From contig CALHBW010000121.1 in the NCBI GenBank assembly GCA_937930625.1, positions 1-13,706 on the forward strand: DNA of 13,706 nt, in the 5' to 3' direction. The position numbers were made by a program, and so were the translations under genes. The notes beneath the pieces are model-generated. The model was not told the DNA's origin and searched no databases. It saw nothing but the letters and a program-made list of their open reading frames with translations. This document shows positions 1 to 7,100 of the stretch, one piece after another (the stretch's first letter is position 1; every line of letters starts with the position of its first letter). The stretch is from an uncultured Saprospiraceae bacterium. GTDB taxonomy: Bacteria; Bacteroidota; Bacteroidia; Chitinophagales; Saprospiraceae.

Positions 1-77
1 TGGTGCTTTGGCAGCGAAGGCAAAACAGGCTGACCGCGAACTCCGTAATGACTGCTTTAGCTGTCAAGTACATTGGG

Positions 78-367
78 GTGCGATTCGTTTTGTACCCACT
101 AATATTCTTGATTATCAATATTTTACGAATTTTAAATTAACTTGACGATATTATATTTTAAAAAACAATAATATATTCGTGTTTAGAATGAAATATTTTC
201 TCCGAATTTGGGCTAAAACTCGTCTGACATTTTCAAAATCTACCGATGATATCATGTTTTCCGACAAAGTTTAAATGTCTGACGAGTTTTAGCCCAAATT
301 CAAGCCCAATGCTGTCCATTATTGAATAAAAATTAAAAATGAGCATGGGTACAAAAACGAATCGCAC
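78..367. repeat. Element bounded by 21/22-base inverted repeats (MITE-like)
   Basis: The left arm at 78-98 (begins GTGCGATTCG, ends TACCCA) is repeated in inverted orientation at 346-367, differing only by one extra A in a run of A's. The roughly 290 bases enclosed hold a second inverted repeat (204-301) and no gene. Long terminal inverted repeats around a short non-coding AT-rich core suggest a miniature transposable element or other foldback element. No flanking target-site duplication was identified and no transposase is nearby, so mobility is inference. Confidence 0.5.
204..301. repeat. 29-base inverted repeat with 40-base spacer
   Basis: Arms at 204-232 and 273-301 pair at 28 of 29 positions; the only mismatch is T225 against T280. 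The arms contain ACTCGTCTGACATTT. The 40-base spacer carries its own 10-base palindrome, ATGATATCAT at 246-255, close to the symmetry centre. The structure could extrude as a cruciform in DNA or form a long hairpin in RNA. There is no T-tract on either side, so it is not a standard terminator. It is nested within the larger inverted repeat at 78-367. Confidence 0.75.
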
Positions 368-472
368 TCTCAGGCGACAGGATTAATGCACAATTATTTT
401 ATTATCAATAATTTATAAAATAAAAACAATTAAATTCGTTTTGCAGAAAAATTAAATTAAAACATGGATACA

Positions 473-505
473 ACTCGCCTGACATTTTGAAAATGTCCGC
501 CGAGT
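473..505. repeat. Compact hairpin related to the 204-301 repeat
   Basis: Arms at 473-488 (ACTCGCCTGACATTTT) and 490-505 pair at 14 of 16 positions around a one-base loop. The left arm differs at one base from ACTCGTCTGACATTTT at 219-234, so this looks like a second copy of the same repeat family with the spacer lost. It resembles REP-type palindromic repeats. Family membership beyond these two copies cannot be judged from this window. Confidence 0.6.
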
Positions 506-541
506 GGGCTTTCCACTAAATTCCTAGATGAGCCAATAAAA

Positions 542-584
542 ACAGCCCACAGTCTATCATATTTTTGATAAGACTGTGGGCTGT
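542..584 (-). terminator. Rho-independent terminator of the OmpA-family gene
   Basis: A perfect 14-base stem (542-555 with 571-584, GC-rich ACAGCCCACAGTCT) extends a further four pairs past a bulged base to a small A/T loop. On the minus strand the stem is followed directly by TTTTT. It lies 25 bases past the stop codon at 609-611. No T-tract follows on the plus strand, so it acts for minus-strand transcription. Confidence 0.9.
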
Positions 585-608
585 CGTATATATTGCGTTT
601 GAATTTTA

Positions 609-2837
609 CTAATTCACACGTTTACCTTCTTGGAAGTGAACAACTTGTGCTTCTGCAAAGCGTCCAATGATATTTCTATCCATAAAAGTCTGCGCTTGTA
701 TTTCGTTACGGAAATCGCCTATCATGTACAGGTACTCTCCAATCATCGTTTGTTGTACAGTTACAAAGGCAAACTCACGGAAAATCTCGTGTGTTTTGGG
801 CAGTGGACTTGGCGCACCTATCAACTGTATTTTGAAACCCGTATAATTCGCCGGAAGTCTGATGGCTCCTTTGCCTTCTGAAGCGACTACACGCGGCTTG
901 CTCGGCGGCGTAGGTGTTGCAGGTTTGGCATCAGCATCGGTGACCGGAGCAGGTAGATTCGGCGTACTTGCTTCTTCTGCGTCGCGACGCGGTGTGGGAA
1001 GTGTAACTTTGTCTTTTGCAGTCTCTACGACTTCTTGAGTTGTCGTCTCTACTGCCTGCTCAATACTGCGTGATGAAGGATAGGTTACGCTGGTATTAGG
1101 TTGAGTTGTTTCTTGCTCGACTTTTGGTGCTTCCTGATTTGTGCGTGGCGCAGGAAGTGTGGATTTTGGAGCAGCTTGTCCTTTGCCGAGTGCAGGTTTT
1201 TCGACAGAACGGCTAGGTGCTTCGTTGGTCTCAAATTGCCCCTTTTTGACCTCTTGTGTTGTGTTTGTTTGTACTTTTGGTTTCGGCAATTGAGCATCGG
1301 CAGGCACTTGAATCACCTCACCTTCACCGCGCATGATACGCTCTTGCTCGGCTGCGCTTGTGGTTGTTTTCGGTGCTTGAGCATCTGCCGGAACTTGGAC
1401 AACTTCGCCTACGCTTCCACCACTCATGATGCGTTCTTGTTCTTCTGCGCTTAATGTTGTTCTTGGCGCAGCAGGTGTGGTTTTTGGTGCGCTTGGAGCA
1501 GTTGTTTTGGGTACTTGGGCATCCGCCGGAATTTGAATGACTTCCCCTTCGCCGCGCATGATTTTTTCCCATTCTTCAGCATCAACACCGGCTTTGTCAG
1601 TTTGTGCTTTGGCTTTTGCTACATCGTCAGCTACTTCTTTTGGCGGGAAGCCACCTTCAGGTACTTTGATGACAGAGTTTTCCAATTCTGCCAAAATTTC
1701 GTCCATGCTTTGCTCCATCATTGAACTCGCCAATGAACCTTGATTTTCTTCATCAACTGCCAATACCTGCAATACCTTGAACTCTGTACGGCGGTTTTGA
1801 GCGTGTTGGTCTTCTGTACATTTTTGAGCAGGTGTTTTAGCTTTGTTGCAATCGCACTCTTTGAGTTTGAGTTGCATTTCACCGTAGCCTTTATAGCTCA
1901 ATCTGTTTGGTGAGATTTTACCGGTATTGACGAGATATTCTACGGCAGATTTTGCTCTTTTTTCAGATAATATTTGATTGGATGCCTGCAAATCACGGCA
2001 ATCTGTATGTGCGCCCAATTCGACGACCAAATTCGGGTTGTCATTCAACAGCCCCGCCAATTTGTCCAACTCCAATGCCGCCGTAGGCGTGATATTCCAT
2101 TTGCTGTATTCGTACAAAATATTATTCACCTCAATAGCTTCTCCAATGACGATACGGCGCATATCAATATTCGCAACGAGTGTACCTGCCGAGTTTTCTG
2201 CAGTCAAATTGTCGGAAATACCCGGTTGTACATTACTCAAACCTTCAAAGCACAATAGGCAGCCATTTACATCTACATTCGCTTGCAGACGTTTGGTATA
2301 AAAACCTTCTTTTCGTATCAAAACGATGTATTGATTTCCTTTTTCAAAAGTATGCGAAAAGGTGTGTTTTTCGTGCTGGCGCAAAACGAGTTCGGGTTTC
2401 TTTTTCGTGTTATTATAAATTTCAATGGTCGCTCCGCGAATGGCATCAGTCTTCTCTACTGTTTCGTCTGTTTTGCCTTCTGCTAATGTAGCCTCAAAGA
2501 TATATCCCGGCGACCTGTCCATTGGTATTTTAACGTAAATCTTATCTCCGGCAGCTTTACCTTTTGTACTTCCTTTGATTTCATTTTCCTTGAATCCCGC
2601 TTTGCTGGCTACAAAACGGTAGTCCATTCCTGCGGGTAATTGCATCTCAAATTGCCCCTCCATATTGGACATGGTGGCGTCGCCTTGCGGTTTATCGCCT
2701 GCGTATGCTGTTACGACGACTTCGTTGAGATAGCCTTGATTATTCGCAGCAAATGCGTAACCTTCAACGGTCACCATTTGCGCCTGTGCGCCGACTACCG
2801 CCAACACAAAAACAAATAATAAAATAAACTTTTTCAT
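609..2837 (-). CDS. OmpA-family envelope protein with C-terminal SPOR-like domain
   Basis: Predicted exported protein of 742 residues that should tether the outer membrane or periplasm to peptidoglycan. Residues 1-20 form a signal peptide (MKKFILLFVFVLAVV, then AQAQ). Residues about 21-230 contain beta-rich carboxypeptidase-regulatory/Cna-B-like modules. Residues about 238-355 are an OmpA C-terminal domain, with HTD, the LSEKRA stretch and a closing NRRTEF; a Cys-rich insert (ECDCNKAKTPAQKC) sits before that end. Residues about 360-660 are a Pro/Thr/Ala/Glu-rich linker with three copies of a repeat. Residues about 667-738 resemble a SPOR domain, which binds denuded glycan strands. The frame stays open 47 codons further upstream, but that part is translated array DNA; the ATG at 2835-2837 directly precedes the signal peptide. 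No beta-barrel porin domain is present. It lies 164 bases after the peptide-binding lipoprotein gene and ends at a strong terminator. Domain calls are by eye; the SPOR call is the weakest. Confidence 0.85.
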   Translation of the reverse strand: MKKFILLFVFVLAVVGAQAQMVTVEGYAFAANNQGYLNEVVVTAYAGDKPQGDATMSNMEGQFEMQLPAGMDYRFVASKAGFKENEIKGSTKGKAAGDKIYVKIPMDRSPGYIFEATLAEGKTDETVEKTDAIRGATIEIYNNTKKKPELVLRQHEKHTFSHTFEKGNQYIVLIRKEGFYTKRLQANVDVNGCLLCFEGLSNVQPGISDNLTAENSAGTLVANIDMRRIVIGEAIEVNNILYEYSKWNITPTAALELDKLAGLLNDNPNLVVELGAHTDCRDLQASNQILSEKRAKSAVEYLVNTGKISPNRLSYKGYGEMQLKLKECDCNKAKTPAQKCTEDQHAQNRRTEFKVLQVLAVDEENQGSLASSMMEQSMDEILAELENSVIKVPEGGFPPKEVADDVAKAKAQTDKAGVDAEEWEKIMRGEGEVIQIPADAQVPKTTAPSAPKTTPAAPRTTLSAEEQERIMSGGSVGEVVQVPADAQAPKTTTSAAEQERIMRGEGEVIQVPADAQLPKPKVQTNTTQEVKKGQFETNEAPSRSVEKPALGKGQAAPKSTLPAPRTNQEAPKVEQETTQPNTSVTYPSSRSIEQAVETTTQEVVETAKDKVTLPTPRRDAEEASTPNLPAPVTDADAKPATPTPPSKPRVVASEGKGAIRLPANYTGFKIQLIGAPSPLPKTHEIFREFAFVTVQQTMIGEYLYMIGDFRNEIQAQTFMDRNIIGRFAEAQVVHFQEGKRVN
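1275..1571 (-). repeat. Three in-frame repeats in the OmpA-family linker
   Basis: Three copies of a roughly 25-residue unit occur at residues 423-446, 466-492 and 497-521 of the protein. The core is E(W/Q)E(K/R)IM followed by a Gly-rich turn, then GEV(I/V)Q(I/V)PADAQ and PK. They are spaced by Thr/Ala/Pro stretches. They probably arose by internal duplication and would form an extended periplasmic spacer or a binding motif repeated three times. No family was recognised for the unit. Confidence 0.85.
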
Positions 2838-2841
2838 ACTT

Positions 2842-3000
2842 GATAGATGAGAGACAAGAGACGTGAGACGTGAGAGAGGAGAGGCATGAGACGTGAGACG
2901 AAAAAAATGAAATAAGAGAAAAGATATATTTTTTATATCTCTTGTCTCATCTCTCGCGTCGCGTCTCTCTCCTCTCATCTCTCGCGTCTCAATTCTCCTG
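2842..3000. repeat. GAGACGT-type foldback array between two minus-strand genes
   Basis: On the plus strand, 2846-2900 is purine-rich with repeats of GAGACGT and GAGAGG. The centre (about 2922-2940) holds an AT-rich hairpin, and 2939-2998 is the pyrimidine-rich opposed arm (CTCTCGCGTC and similar). GAGACAAGAG at 2851-2860 has its exact reverse complement at 2939-2948. The array starts next to the TAG stop of the substrate-binding protein gene (3002-3004) and ends about five bases before the OmpA-family ATG. No Bacteroidota -7 box was seen inside, so the OmpA-family gene may be read from upstream. Confidence 0.85.
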
Positions 3001-3001
3001 T

Positions 3002-4684
3002 CTATTTACTAATTTTTTTAACTGATAATAAATTAATGGCATTATCGGTAATGCCATTGACATTGGCGCGAAAGAATCGTGCCGTTTCGTCATAATATAA
3101 GAAAATAACAGGTGCTTCTTCTATGACGATGCGATCCATTTGTTGGTACATATCGTAGCGTTTCGCATCATTATTTTCATTCAGCGCAGCTTCATACAGC
3201 TTATCAAAATCAACGTTTTTGAAGCGTGTATAGTTGGGTGGCGCCGGGTTTTTGCTGTAAAATAGCGTCATAAAATTCTCTGCATCAGGGTAATCTGCAA
3301 TCCATGAGGCACGGAAGAAATCTGCTTCGCCTTTAGACATTAATTCGCGTAATGTGGCAGATTGCATGAGTTCTATTTTTGTTTTGATGCCGAGGTCTTC
3401 CCATTGTCTGGCGATAAATTGGCAAATATCCAAGTAATCGCTGTTGGTGCGGAGTTCGATTTCGGGCATGTTTTTTCCATTGGGATAACCTGCTTCTGCG
3501 AGTAGTTTGGCGGCTTTCGACGGATTATAATCGTAGCCTTTTACCTTAGACACATCAAATGAAGGCAAACCCGCCGGTGCGAAACCCGAAGTCGCAGGTC
3601 GTGCCACGCCGTTGCGGAGTGTTTGGAGCATTTTGGCGCGGTCAAATCCGTAATTGAGGGCTTGGCGTACTTTTTTGTGGCGCAAGGGGCTGTTGGCTCT
3701 TTTGCCCGTAAAATCCATATTGATACCGAAGTATTCTGAATTGAGATAGGGCGATTTTTGGTATTGGAGTTTGCCTGTGTGTTCGGGCTTGAGTTCGCCT
3801 GTTTCGGTGAGCAATTCATCGGCGTAAGAAGATTCCAAGCCGGAGATGAAATCTAAATTGCCATTCATTAATTCGAGGTAAGCGGTATTCCTATCTGTCA
3901 TAAAATTGACGCGTACTGCATCGACTTTCGGCAAGTCCGCTTCAAAGTATTTTTCGTTTTTGGTTAATAATAAAGCTTGATTTTCGAGCCATTTTGTAAT
4001 TTTAAACGCGCCTGTACCAACGGGATTTGCGCGAAAGGCTTTACCATATTTTGCAATGGCTTCTTTCGGAATGACGCTACAATATTGCATGGAGAGTATG
4101 CCCAACATCGGGCGAAACGGACGCTTCAATTTCACTTGAAATGTATTGTCATTTATCGCTTTGAATGGTTCATTGTCTGCCACGCGGTCTTTGAAAATCC
4201 ACGCGCCGGGAGAGTTGACGGTTTTATCCAAAATACGATTGAAACTATATACCACATCCCCAGCCACTACTCTCCTACCCTTTCCATCTGCAAAACATTC
4301 ATTATCATGGAAATACACATCATCACGCAAATTGAAGGTGTAGGTCAAACCATCGTCGGAAATATCCCAAGTTTTAGCGATAGAAGGTTGTACATTGAGC
4401 TTTTCGTCAAGCTGTACCAAACCATTATACATGTGGTCAATCGCCCAAATATTCGTCTGACTACGCGCAAACGCAGGGTCGAGTGACGTGACAGCATTGG
4501 GCTGATTGTAAATAAAGATTTTTTTGTCGCCGGAATTATTGGTATTATTCGTAGCATCGCCACCGCAAGCAGTTAGCAAAATTCCGAATAATAAGCTGCA
4601 AATTCCAATTTGAATGTGAGCTAAATAATGTTTTGCTGGTATTCGCAAGTTTTCTTTAAATTGAATTATATATTTTAATTTCAT
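3002..4684 (-). CDS. Peptide-type ABC transporter substrate-binding lipoprotein (SBP family 5)
   Basis: Predicted 560-residue lipoprotein of the DppA/OppA type that binds oligopeptides or similar solutes for an ABC importer. A hydrophobic segment ends in a lipobox (LLTAC then GG) with the lipidated Cys at residue 40. The family signature follows at residues about 103-125 (AKTWDISDDGLTYTFNLRDD), and the fold continues to the C-terminus. The length fits the family. The ATG at 4682-4684 is chosen because a Bacteroidota-type -7 box (4707-4714) lies just upstream, so a longer TTG-initiated frame (to 4759) would start before the transcript. The charged N-terminal region before the hydrophobic core, about 24 residues, is unusually long for a lipoprotein. 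No permease or ATPase genes are adjacent, so the substrate and partner transporter are unknown. Confidence 0.9.
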   Translation of the reverse strand: MKLKYIIQFKENLRIPAKHYLAHIQIGICSLLFGILLTACGGDATNNTNNSGDKKIFIYNQPNAVTSLDPAFARSQTNIWAIDHMYNGLVQLDEKLNVQPSIAKTWDISDDGLTYTFNLRDDVYFHDNECFADGKGRRVVAGDVVYSFNRILDKTVNSPGAWIFKDRVADNEPFKAINDNTFQVKLKRPFRPMLGILSMQYCSVIPKEAIAKYGKAFRANPVGTGAFKITKWLENQALLLTKNEKYFEADLPKVDAVRVNFMTDRNTAYLELMNGNLDFISGLESSYADELLTETGELKPEHTGKLQYQKSPYLNSEYFGINMDFTGKRANSPLRHKKVRQALNYGFDRAKMLQTLRNGVARPATSGFAPAGLPSFDVSKVKGYDYNPSKAAKLLAEAGYPNGKNMPEIELRTNSDYLDICQFIARQWEDLGIKTKIELMQSATLRELMSKGEADFFRASWIADYPDAENFMTLFYSKNPAPPNYTRFKNVDFDKLYEAALNENNDAKRYDMYQQMDRIVIEEAPVIFLYYDETARFFRANVNGITDNAINLLSVKKISK

Positions 4685-4706
4685 TTTTGTGTATATTGAA
4701 ACAGCG

Positions 4707-4714
4707 CAAAGATA
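4707..4714 (-). promoter_or_regulatory. Bacteroidota -7 box for the substrate-binding lipoprotein
   Basis: The minus strand reads TATCTTTGC, matching the Bacteroidota consensus TAnnTTTG. It predicts a transcript start about 16 bases before the ATG at 4684. No good TTG-type -33 element was found at the usual 19-21 base spacing; only a weak TTTAC lies near there. Confidence 0.5.
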
Positions 4715-4770
4715 CAAAAAACGCAACGTGATTTTGTAAATCGCTTGTTTCAAAAGCAAATTTAACTATA

Positions 4771-4892
4771 TGAGAGGAGAGAAGGAGAGACGTGAGAGGA
4801 GAGAGGAGAGAGGAGAGAAGGGAGAGGAGAGATGTGAGACATGAGAGAGAAAATTCTCTTGTCTCTTGTCTCACCTCTCTCTTCTCTCTCGT
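4771..4892. repeat. GAGAGGA-type purine/pyrimidine foldback array
   Basis: On the plus strand 4771-4850 is almost pure A/G (GAGAGGAGAGA words, with GAGACGTGAG and GTGAGACATG), and 4855-4892 is the opposed pyrimidine arm (CTCTTGTCTC, CTCTCTCTTC). The pyrimidine arm runs straight into the TAG stop of sppA at 4893-4895. The composition is close to the array at 2842-3000, so these two neighbouring junctions share a word family. It could fold into a long imperfect hairpin in the sppA 3' end, or form triplex-type DNA as a mirror-like purine tract. Confidence 0.85.
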
Positions 4893-6677
4893 CTATTTAA
4901 CTTCAATCATAAACGGCATACGCGCTTGTACGCCTTTCATATTTTTGATTTCTTTTGCGTATTTATAATACTGATAAAACTCATCGCCGAGTTCGCTTTT
5001 GATACGCGCTTGTGTGTATGCTTTCGCATTGTCTTTGCCCATAAGGTCATCCACAAGTTGCTGTATTGGTTCTTTCGTTTGCGGGTATTCTTTGACTCTA
5101 TAGCTTTCTAAATCAGCAAGTTCTGCGGCTGAAGCGATAGCATCATTGAGTCCGCCGAGTTCATCTACGAGACCGATGGTAGCAGCTTTTTGCCCTGTCC
5201 ATACGCGTCCTTGTGCGATTTCATCTACGTCATCTACGGTCATATCGCGTCCTTTCGCCACACGTTCTTTGAAGGTGACATAAATATCATCGACGGTTTG
5301 CTGAATGATTCGTCCTTCTGCACTGCTTACATCAAAAAACGGCGAACCAAGCGTTGCATATTGCCCCGTTTTGACGGTATCGAAAGTGATTCCGATTTCG
5401 TCTTTCATAAATTTATTGAGTCCTGGCAACATACCAAATACACCAATCGAACCTGTAATGGTATTGGGTTCGGCAAATATCTTATCGCCTTCGCAAGCAA
5501 TATAATAACCGCCGGAAGCGGCTACATCACCCATCGAAATGACTACGTTTTTGCCGTCTTCTTTTGCTTGTTGCAGCTCACGCAAGATGACCTCTGATGC
5601 CAAGGCACTACCACCGCCCGAATTGACGCGCAATACAATTGCTTTCACTTTATCATCCTCACGAATTTTGCGAATTATCTTGGCGTAGCGGTCACCGCCG
5701 ATATTGCCTGTTTCGCCTTCACCATCTACGATACTGCCTTCCGCATATACGACTGCAATTTTATCTTTGATGCTAAAATCGGTCTTTTTCTTAGCTACTT
5801 TGTGGTATTTTTTGATAGAAATGCCTTCTATCTTATCGTCTTCGTCCAGACCAAGTCTATCGCGCAATTCGTCGAGTACCTGGTCTTTATATTTTAACTC
5901 ATCTACCAAACCGTAAGTCACTGCATCTTCGGCTTTTTTGATAGAATAGTCGTTGATGATTTGTTTTAATTCAGAAATGGATTTACCGCGACTCTCTGCC
6001 ATATCTGCTAAGAATATATCGTAGCCTTCGTTGAGGTATTGACTGACTTGGAGGCGGTTTTCTTCACTCATATTGGTACGGCGGAATGGCTCGGTAGCAC
6101 TTTTAAATTTACCTGCATAATACACTTGTGCTTTTATGCCCCATTCATCCAACATATTTTTGAAAAACGGCACTTGCGCTGCAAAACCCTGCATCCCCAA
6201 AGCTCCTACGGGATTGAGATATACCTTGTCTGCCACAGATGCCATGTAGTAGCCGCCTTGTGTGTAATAATTGCCAAAAGCAACGATGAACTTGCCGCTT
6301 GTTTTGAAATCTTCGAGGGCATCGCGCAGCACACTCATGGTTGCCATACCGCCGGAAGGTTGGGCAAGTTCCATATAGATTCCTTTGATATTATCGTCAT
6401 CTTTTGCTGCTTCGATGGTCTTCAACATATCTGTCAAACCCAAAGGCGAATCATTAAATGAAGAGAAATCAAATGTACCCGTAGGTGCCATGTTGTTGGT
6501 TTTTTCGGGAATGGGATCAGAGAGGGTTAGCTTGAGTACGGAGTTGGCTTTTACATTCACTTTTTCTGCTCGTTTGCCCAAAGAAGAAGCAATACCTCCG
6601 AAAATGAATGTCATCGCAAAAATGGCAAGGAGTGTCCCTAAGCATGATGCGAATAGAAATTTAAAAAACTGTTGCAT
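4893..6677 (-). CDS. sppA: Signal peptide peptidase SppA, 67K type
   Basis: Membrane-anchored serine/lysine protease (peptidase family S49) that degrades cleaved signal peptides and other membrane peptides. The 594 residues match the long two-domain form. Residues about 5-29 form the single N-terminal membrane anchor. The first S49 domain carries the general base Lys192 in GKFKSATEPF, and the second carries the nucleophile Ser388 in GDVAASGGYY, matching the known Lys/Ser dyad of the E. coli enzyme. Other conserved parts are VNSGGGSALASE and TGSIGVFGM. The ATG at 6675-6677 is the natural start, since the membrane anchor begins immediately. It is divergent from the thioredoxin-fold gene, and its own -7 box candidate is at 6825-6832, which gives a leader of about 140 bases. 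The next gene on this strand has its own promoter, so sppA is probably transcribed alone. Confidence 0.96.
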   Translation of the reverse strand: MQQFFKFLFASCLGTLLAIFAMTFIFGGIASSLGKRAEKVNVKANSVLKLTLSDPIPEKTNNMAPTGTFDFSSFNDSPLGLTDMLKTIEAAKDDDNIKGIYMELAQPSGGMATMSVLRDALEDFKTSGKFIVAFGNYYTQGGYYMASVADKVYLNPVGALGMQGFAAQVPFFKNMLDEWGIKAQVYYAGKFKSATEPFRRTNMSEENRLQVSQYLNEGYDIFLADMAESRGKSISELKQIINDYSIKKAEDAVTYGLVDELKYKDQVLDELRDRLGLDEDDKIEGISIKKYHKVAKKKTDFSIKDKIAVVYAEGSIVDGEGETGNIGGDRYAKIIRKIREDDKVKAIVLRVNSGGGSALASEVILRELQQAKEDGKNVVISMGDVAASGGYYIACEGDKIFAEPNTITGSIGVFGMLPGLNKFMKDEIGITFDTVKTGQYATLGSPFFDVSSAEGRIIQQTVDDIYVTFKERVAKGRDMTVDDVDEIAQGRVWTGQKAATIGLVDELGGLNDAIASAAELADLESYRVKEYPQTKEPIQQLVDDLMGKDNAKAYTQARIKSELGDEFYQYYKYAKEIKNMKGVQARMPFMIEVK

Positions 6678-6682
6678 TTTAT

Positions 6683-6736
6683 GTTAGTTGCGAGTTACGG
6701 GTTGCAGGTTTTATTATCGCAATCTGCAATCCTAAC
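6683..6736. repeat. Degenerate AAC-heptamer array at the sppA start
   Basis: On the minus strand, four successive heptamers AACCTGC, AACCCGT, AACTCGC and AACTAAC end five bases before the sppA ATG. An opposed arm further upstream (GTTAGGATTGCAGATTGC) can pair imperfectly with them, so the leader end could fold and affect translation. Periodicity is seven with only AAC strictly kept. Confidence 0.6.
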
Positions 6737-6824
6737 TTGGATTATATATATTTTTAATTTGTTTTTTGTTCTGTGTTTTTATTATTTATAAAATATAAGA
6801 TAACCAAAACACATATTATGGTTG

Positions 6825-6832
6825 CAAATGTA
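6825..6832 (-). promoter_or_regulatory. Candidate -7 box for sppA
   Basis: The minus strand reads TACATTTGC, an exact TAnnTTTG match, about 150 bases upstream of the sppA ATG. A -33 TTG was not found at the expected spacing. The transcript would carry the heptamer array in its leader. Confidence 0.4.
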
Positions 6833-6914
6833 AAACATCTATTAAAAAAGGCACGATTTTTTAGACAAAAGAAGGATTGACATAGAGGAAAAGCCATTTT
6901 CCGCAATTATGTTG

Positions 6915-6922
6915 TACTTTTG
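6915..6922 (+). promoter_or_regulatory. Candidate -7 box for the thioredoxin-fold gene
   Basis: TACTTTTGC fits TAnnTTTG and lies directly before the foldback array. If used, transcription would begin near 6929 and the whole array would be in a leader of about 170 bases. No TTG at the -33 spacing was seen; TTGACA at 6877-6882 is too far away. Confidence 0.4.
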
Positions 6923-6924
6923 CA

Positions 6925-7092
6925 ATGAGTAAATGAATACATGAGTAAATGTCAATGAATGAATTTTGAATGAATAAATGAATGAATCATTTTTAGCATC
7001 GGAAATCACTCAATTTGATTCATTCATTCAAAATTCATTCACTCATTCATTAGAAATCATTTACTCATTTCATCATCTACTCATTTACTCAT
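6925..7092. repeat. Long AATGAATG/CATTCATT foldback array in a gene leader
   Basis: The left arm (6925-6988) uses the words AATGAGTA, AATGAATG and AATTTTG; the right arm (7017-7092) carries their reverse complements in mirrored order. The outer parts (ATGAGTAAATG near 6925 and CATTTACTCAT ending at 7092) pair with each other. So do the inner parts (GAATGAATTTTGAATGAAT against ATTCATTCAAAATTCATTC). The apical loop is about 28 bases. The array ends eight bases before the ATG at 7101. Confidence 0.85.
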
Positions 7093-7100
7093 TTTTTATC

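Larger units (their letters stand above)
1..608. other. Left-edge intergenic region without a convincing gene
   Basis: No recognisable gene is present. One open frame enters from the left edge on the plus strand (2-145, stop TGA at 143-145, 47 codons). It contains Cys-Phe-Ser-Cys near its middle, but it has no visible start, its second half is formed by one arm of an inverted repeat (78-98), and I recognise no family. It could be the broken end of a gene interrupted by repeat DNA, or chance. The rest is AT-rich and contains nested inverted repeats, a related small hairpin and the terminator of the neighbouring minus-strand gene, listed separately. Confidence 0.6.
6678..7100. other. Divergent intergenic region between sppA and the thioredoxin-fold gene
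   Basis: This 423-base stretch has no gene. It holds two divergent -7 box candidates (6825-6832 minus, 6915-6922 plus). It also holds a degenerate heptamer array next to the sppA start and a long foldback array next to the thioredoxin-fold start. The middle, about 6740-6900, is plain AT-rich DNA in which I see nothing further. The plus-strand frame is open from 6978, but its first 41 codons are repeat-derived. Confidence 0.7.

Noticed and set aside
204..301. The 29-base inverted repeat as a transcription terminator
   Set aside because: The loop is 40 bases long, no T-tract follows on either strand, and no gene ends next to it.
3977..4486. 169-codon plus-strand open frame opposite the substrate-binding protein gene
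   Set aside because: Antisense to the conserved SBP family 5 core; no family features, no promoter of its own.
6877..6905. TTGACA at 6877 as a sigma70-type -35 element
   Set aside because: No TATAAT-like -10 lies at 16-18 bases, and Bacteroidota use a different consensus; a TAnnTTTG box is a better candidate.
6978..7100. Upstream ATG at 6978 as start of the thioredoxin-fold gene
   Set aside because: The 41 added residues come from CATTCATT repeat DNA and would bury the signal peptide that begins at 7101.
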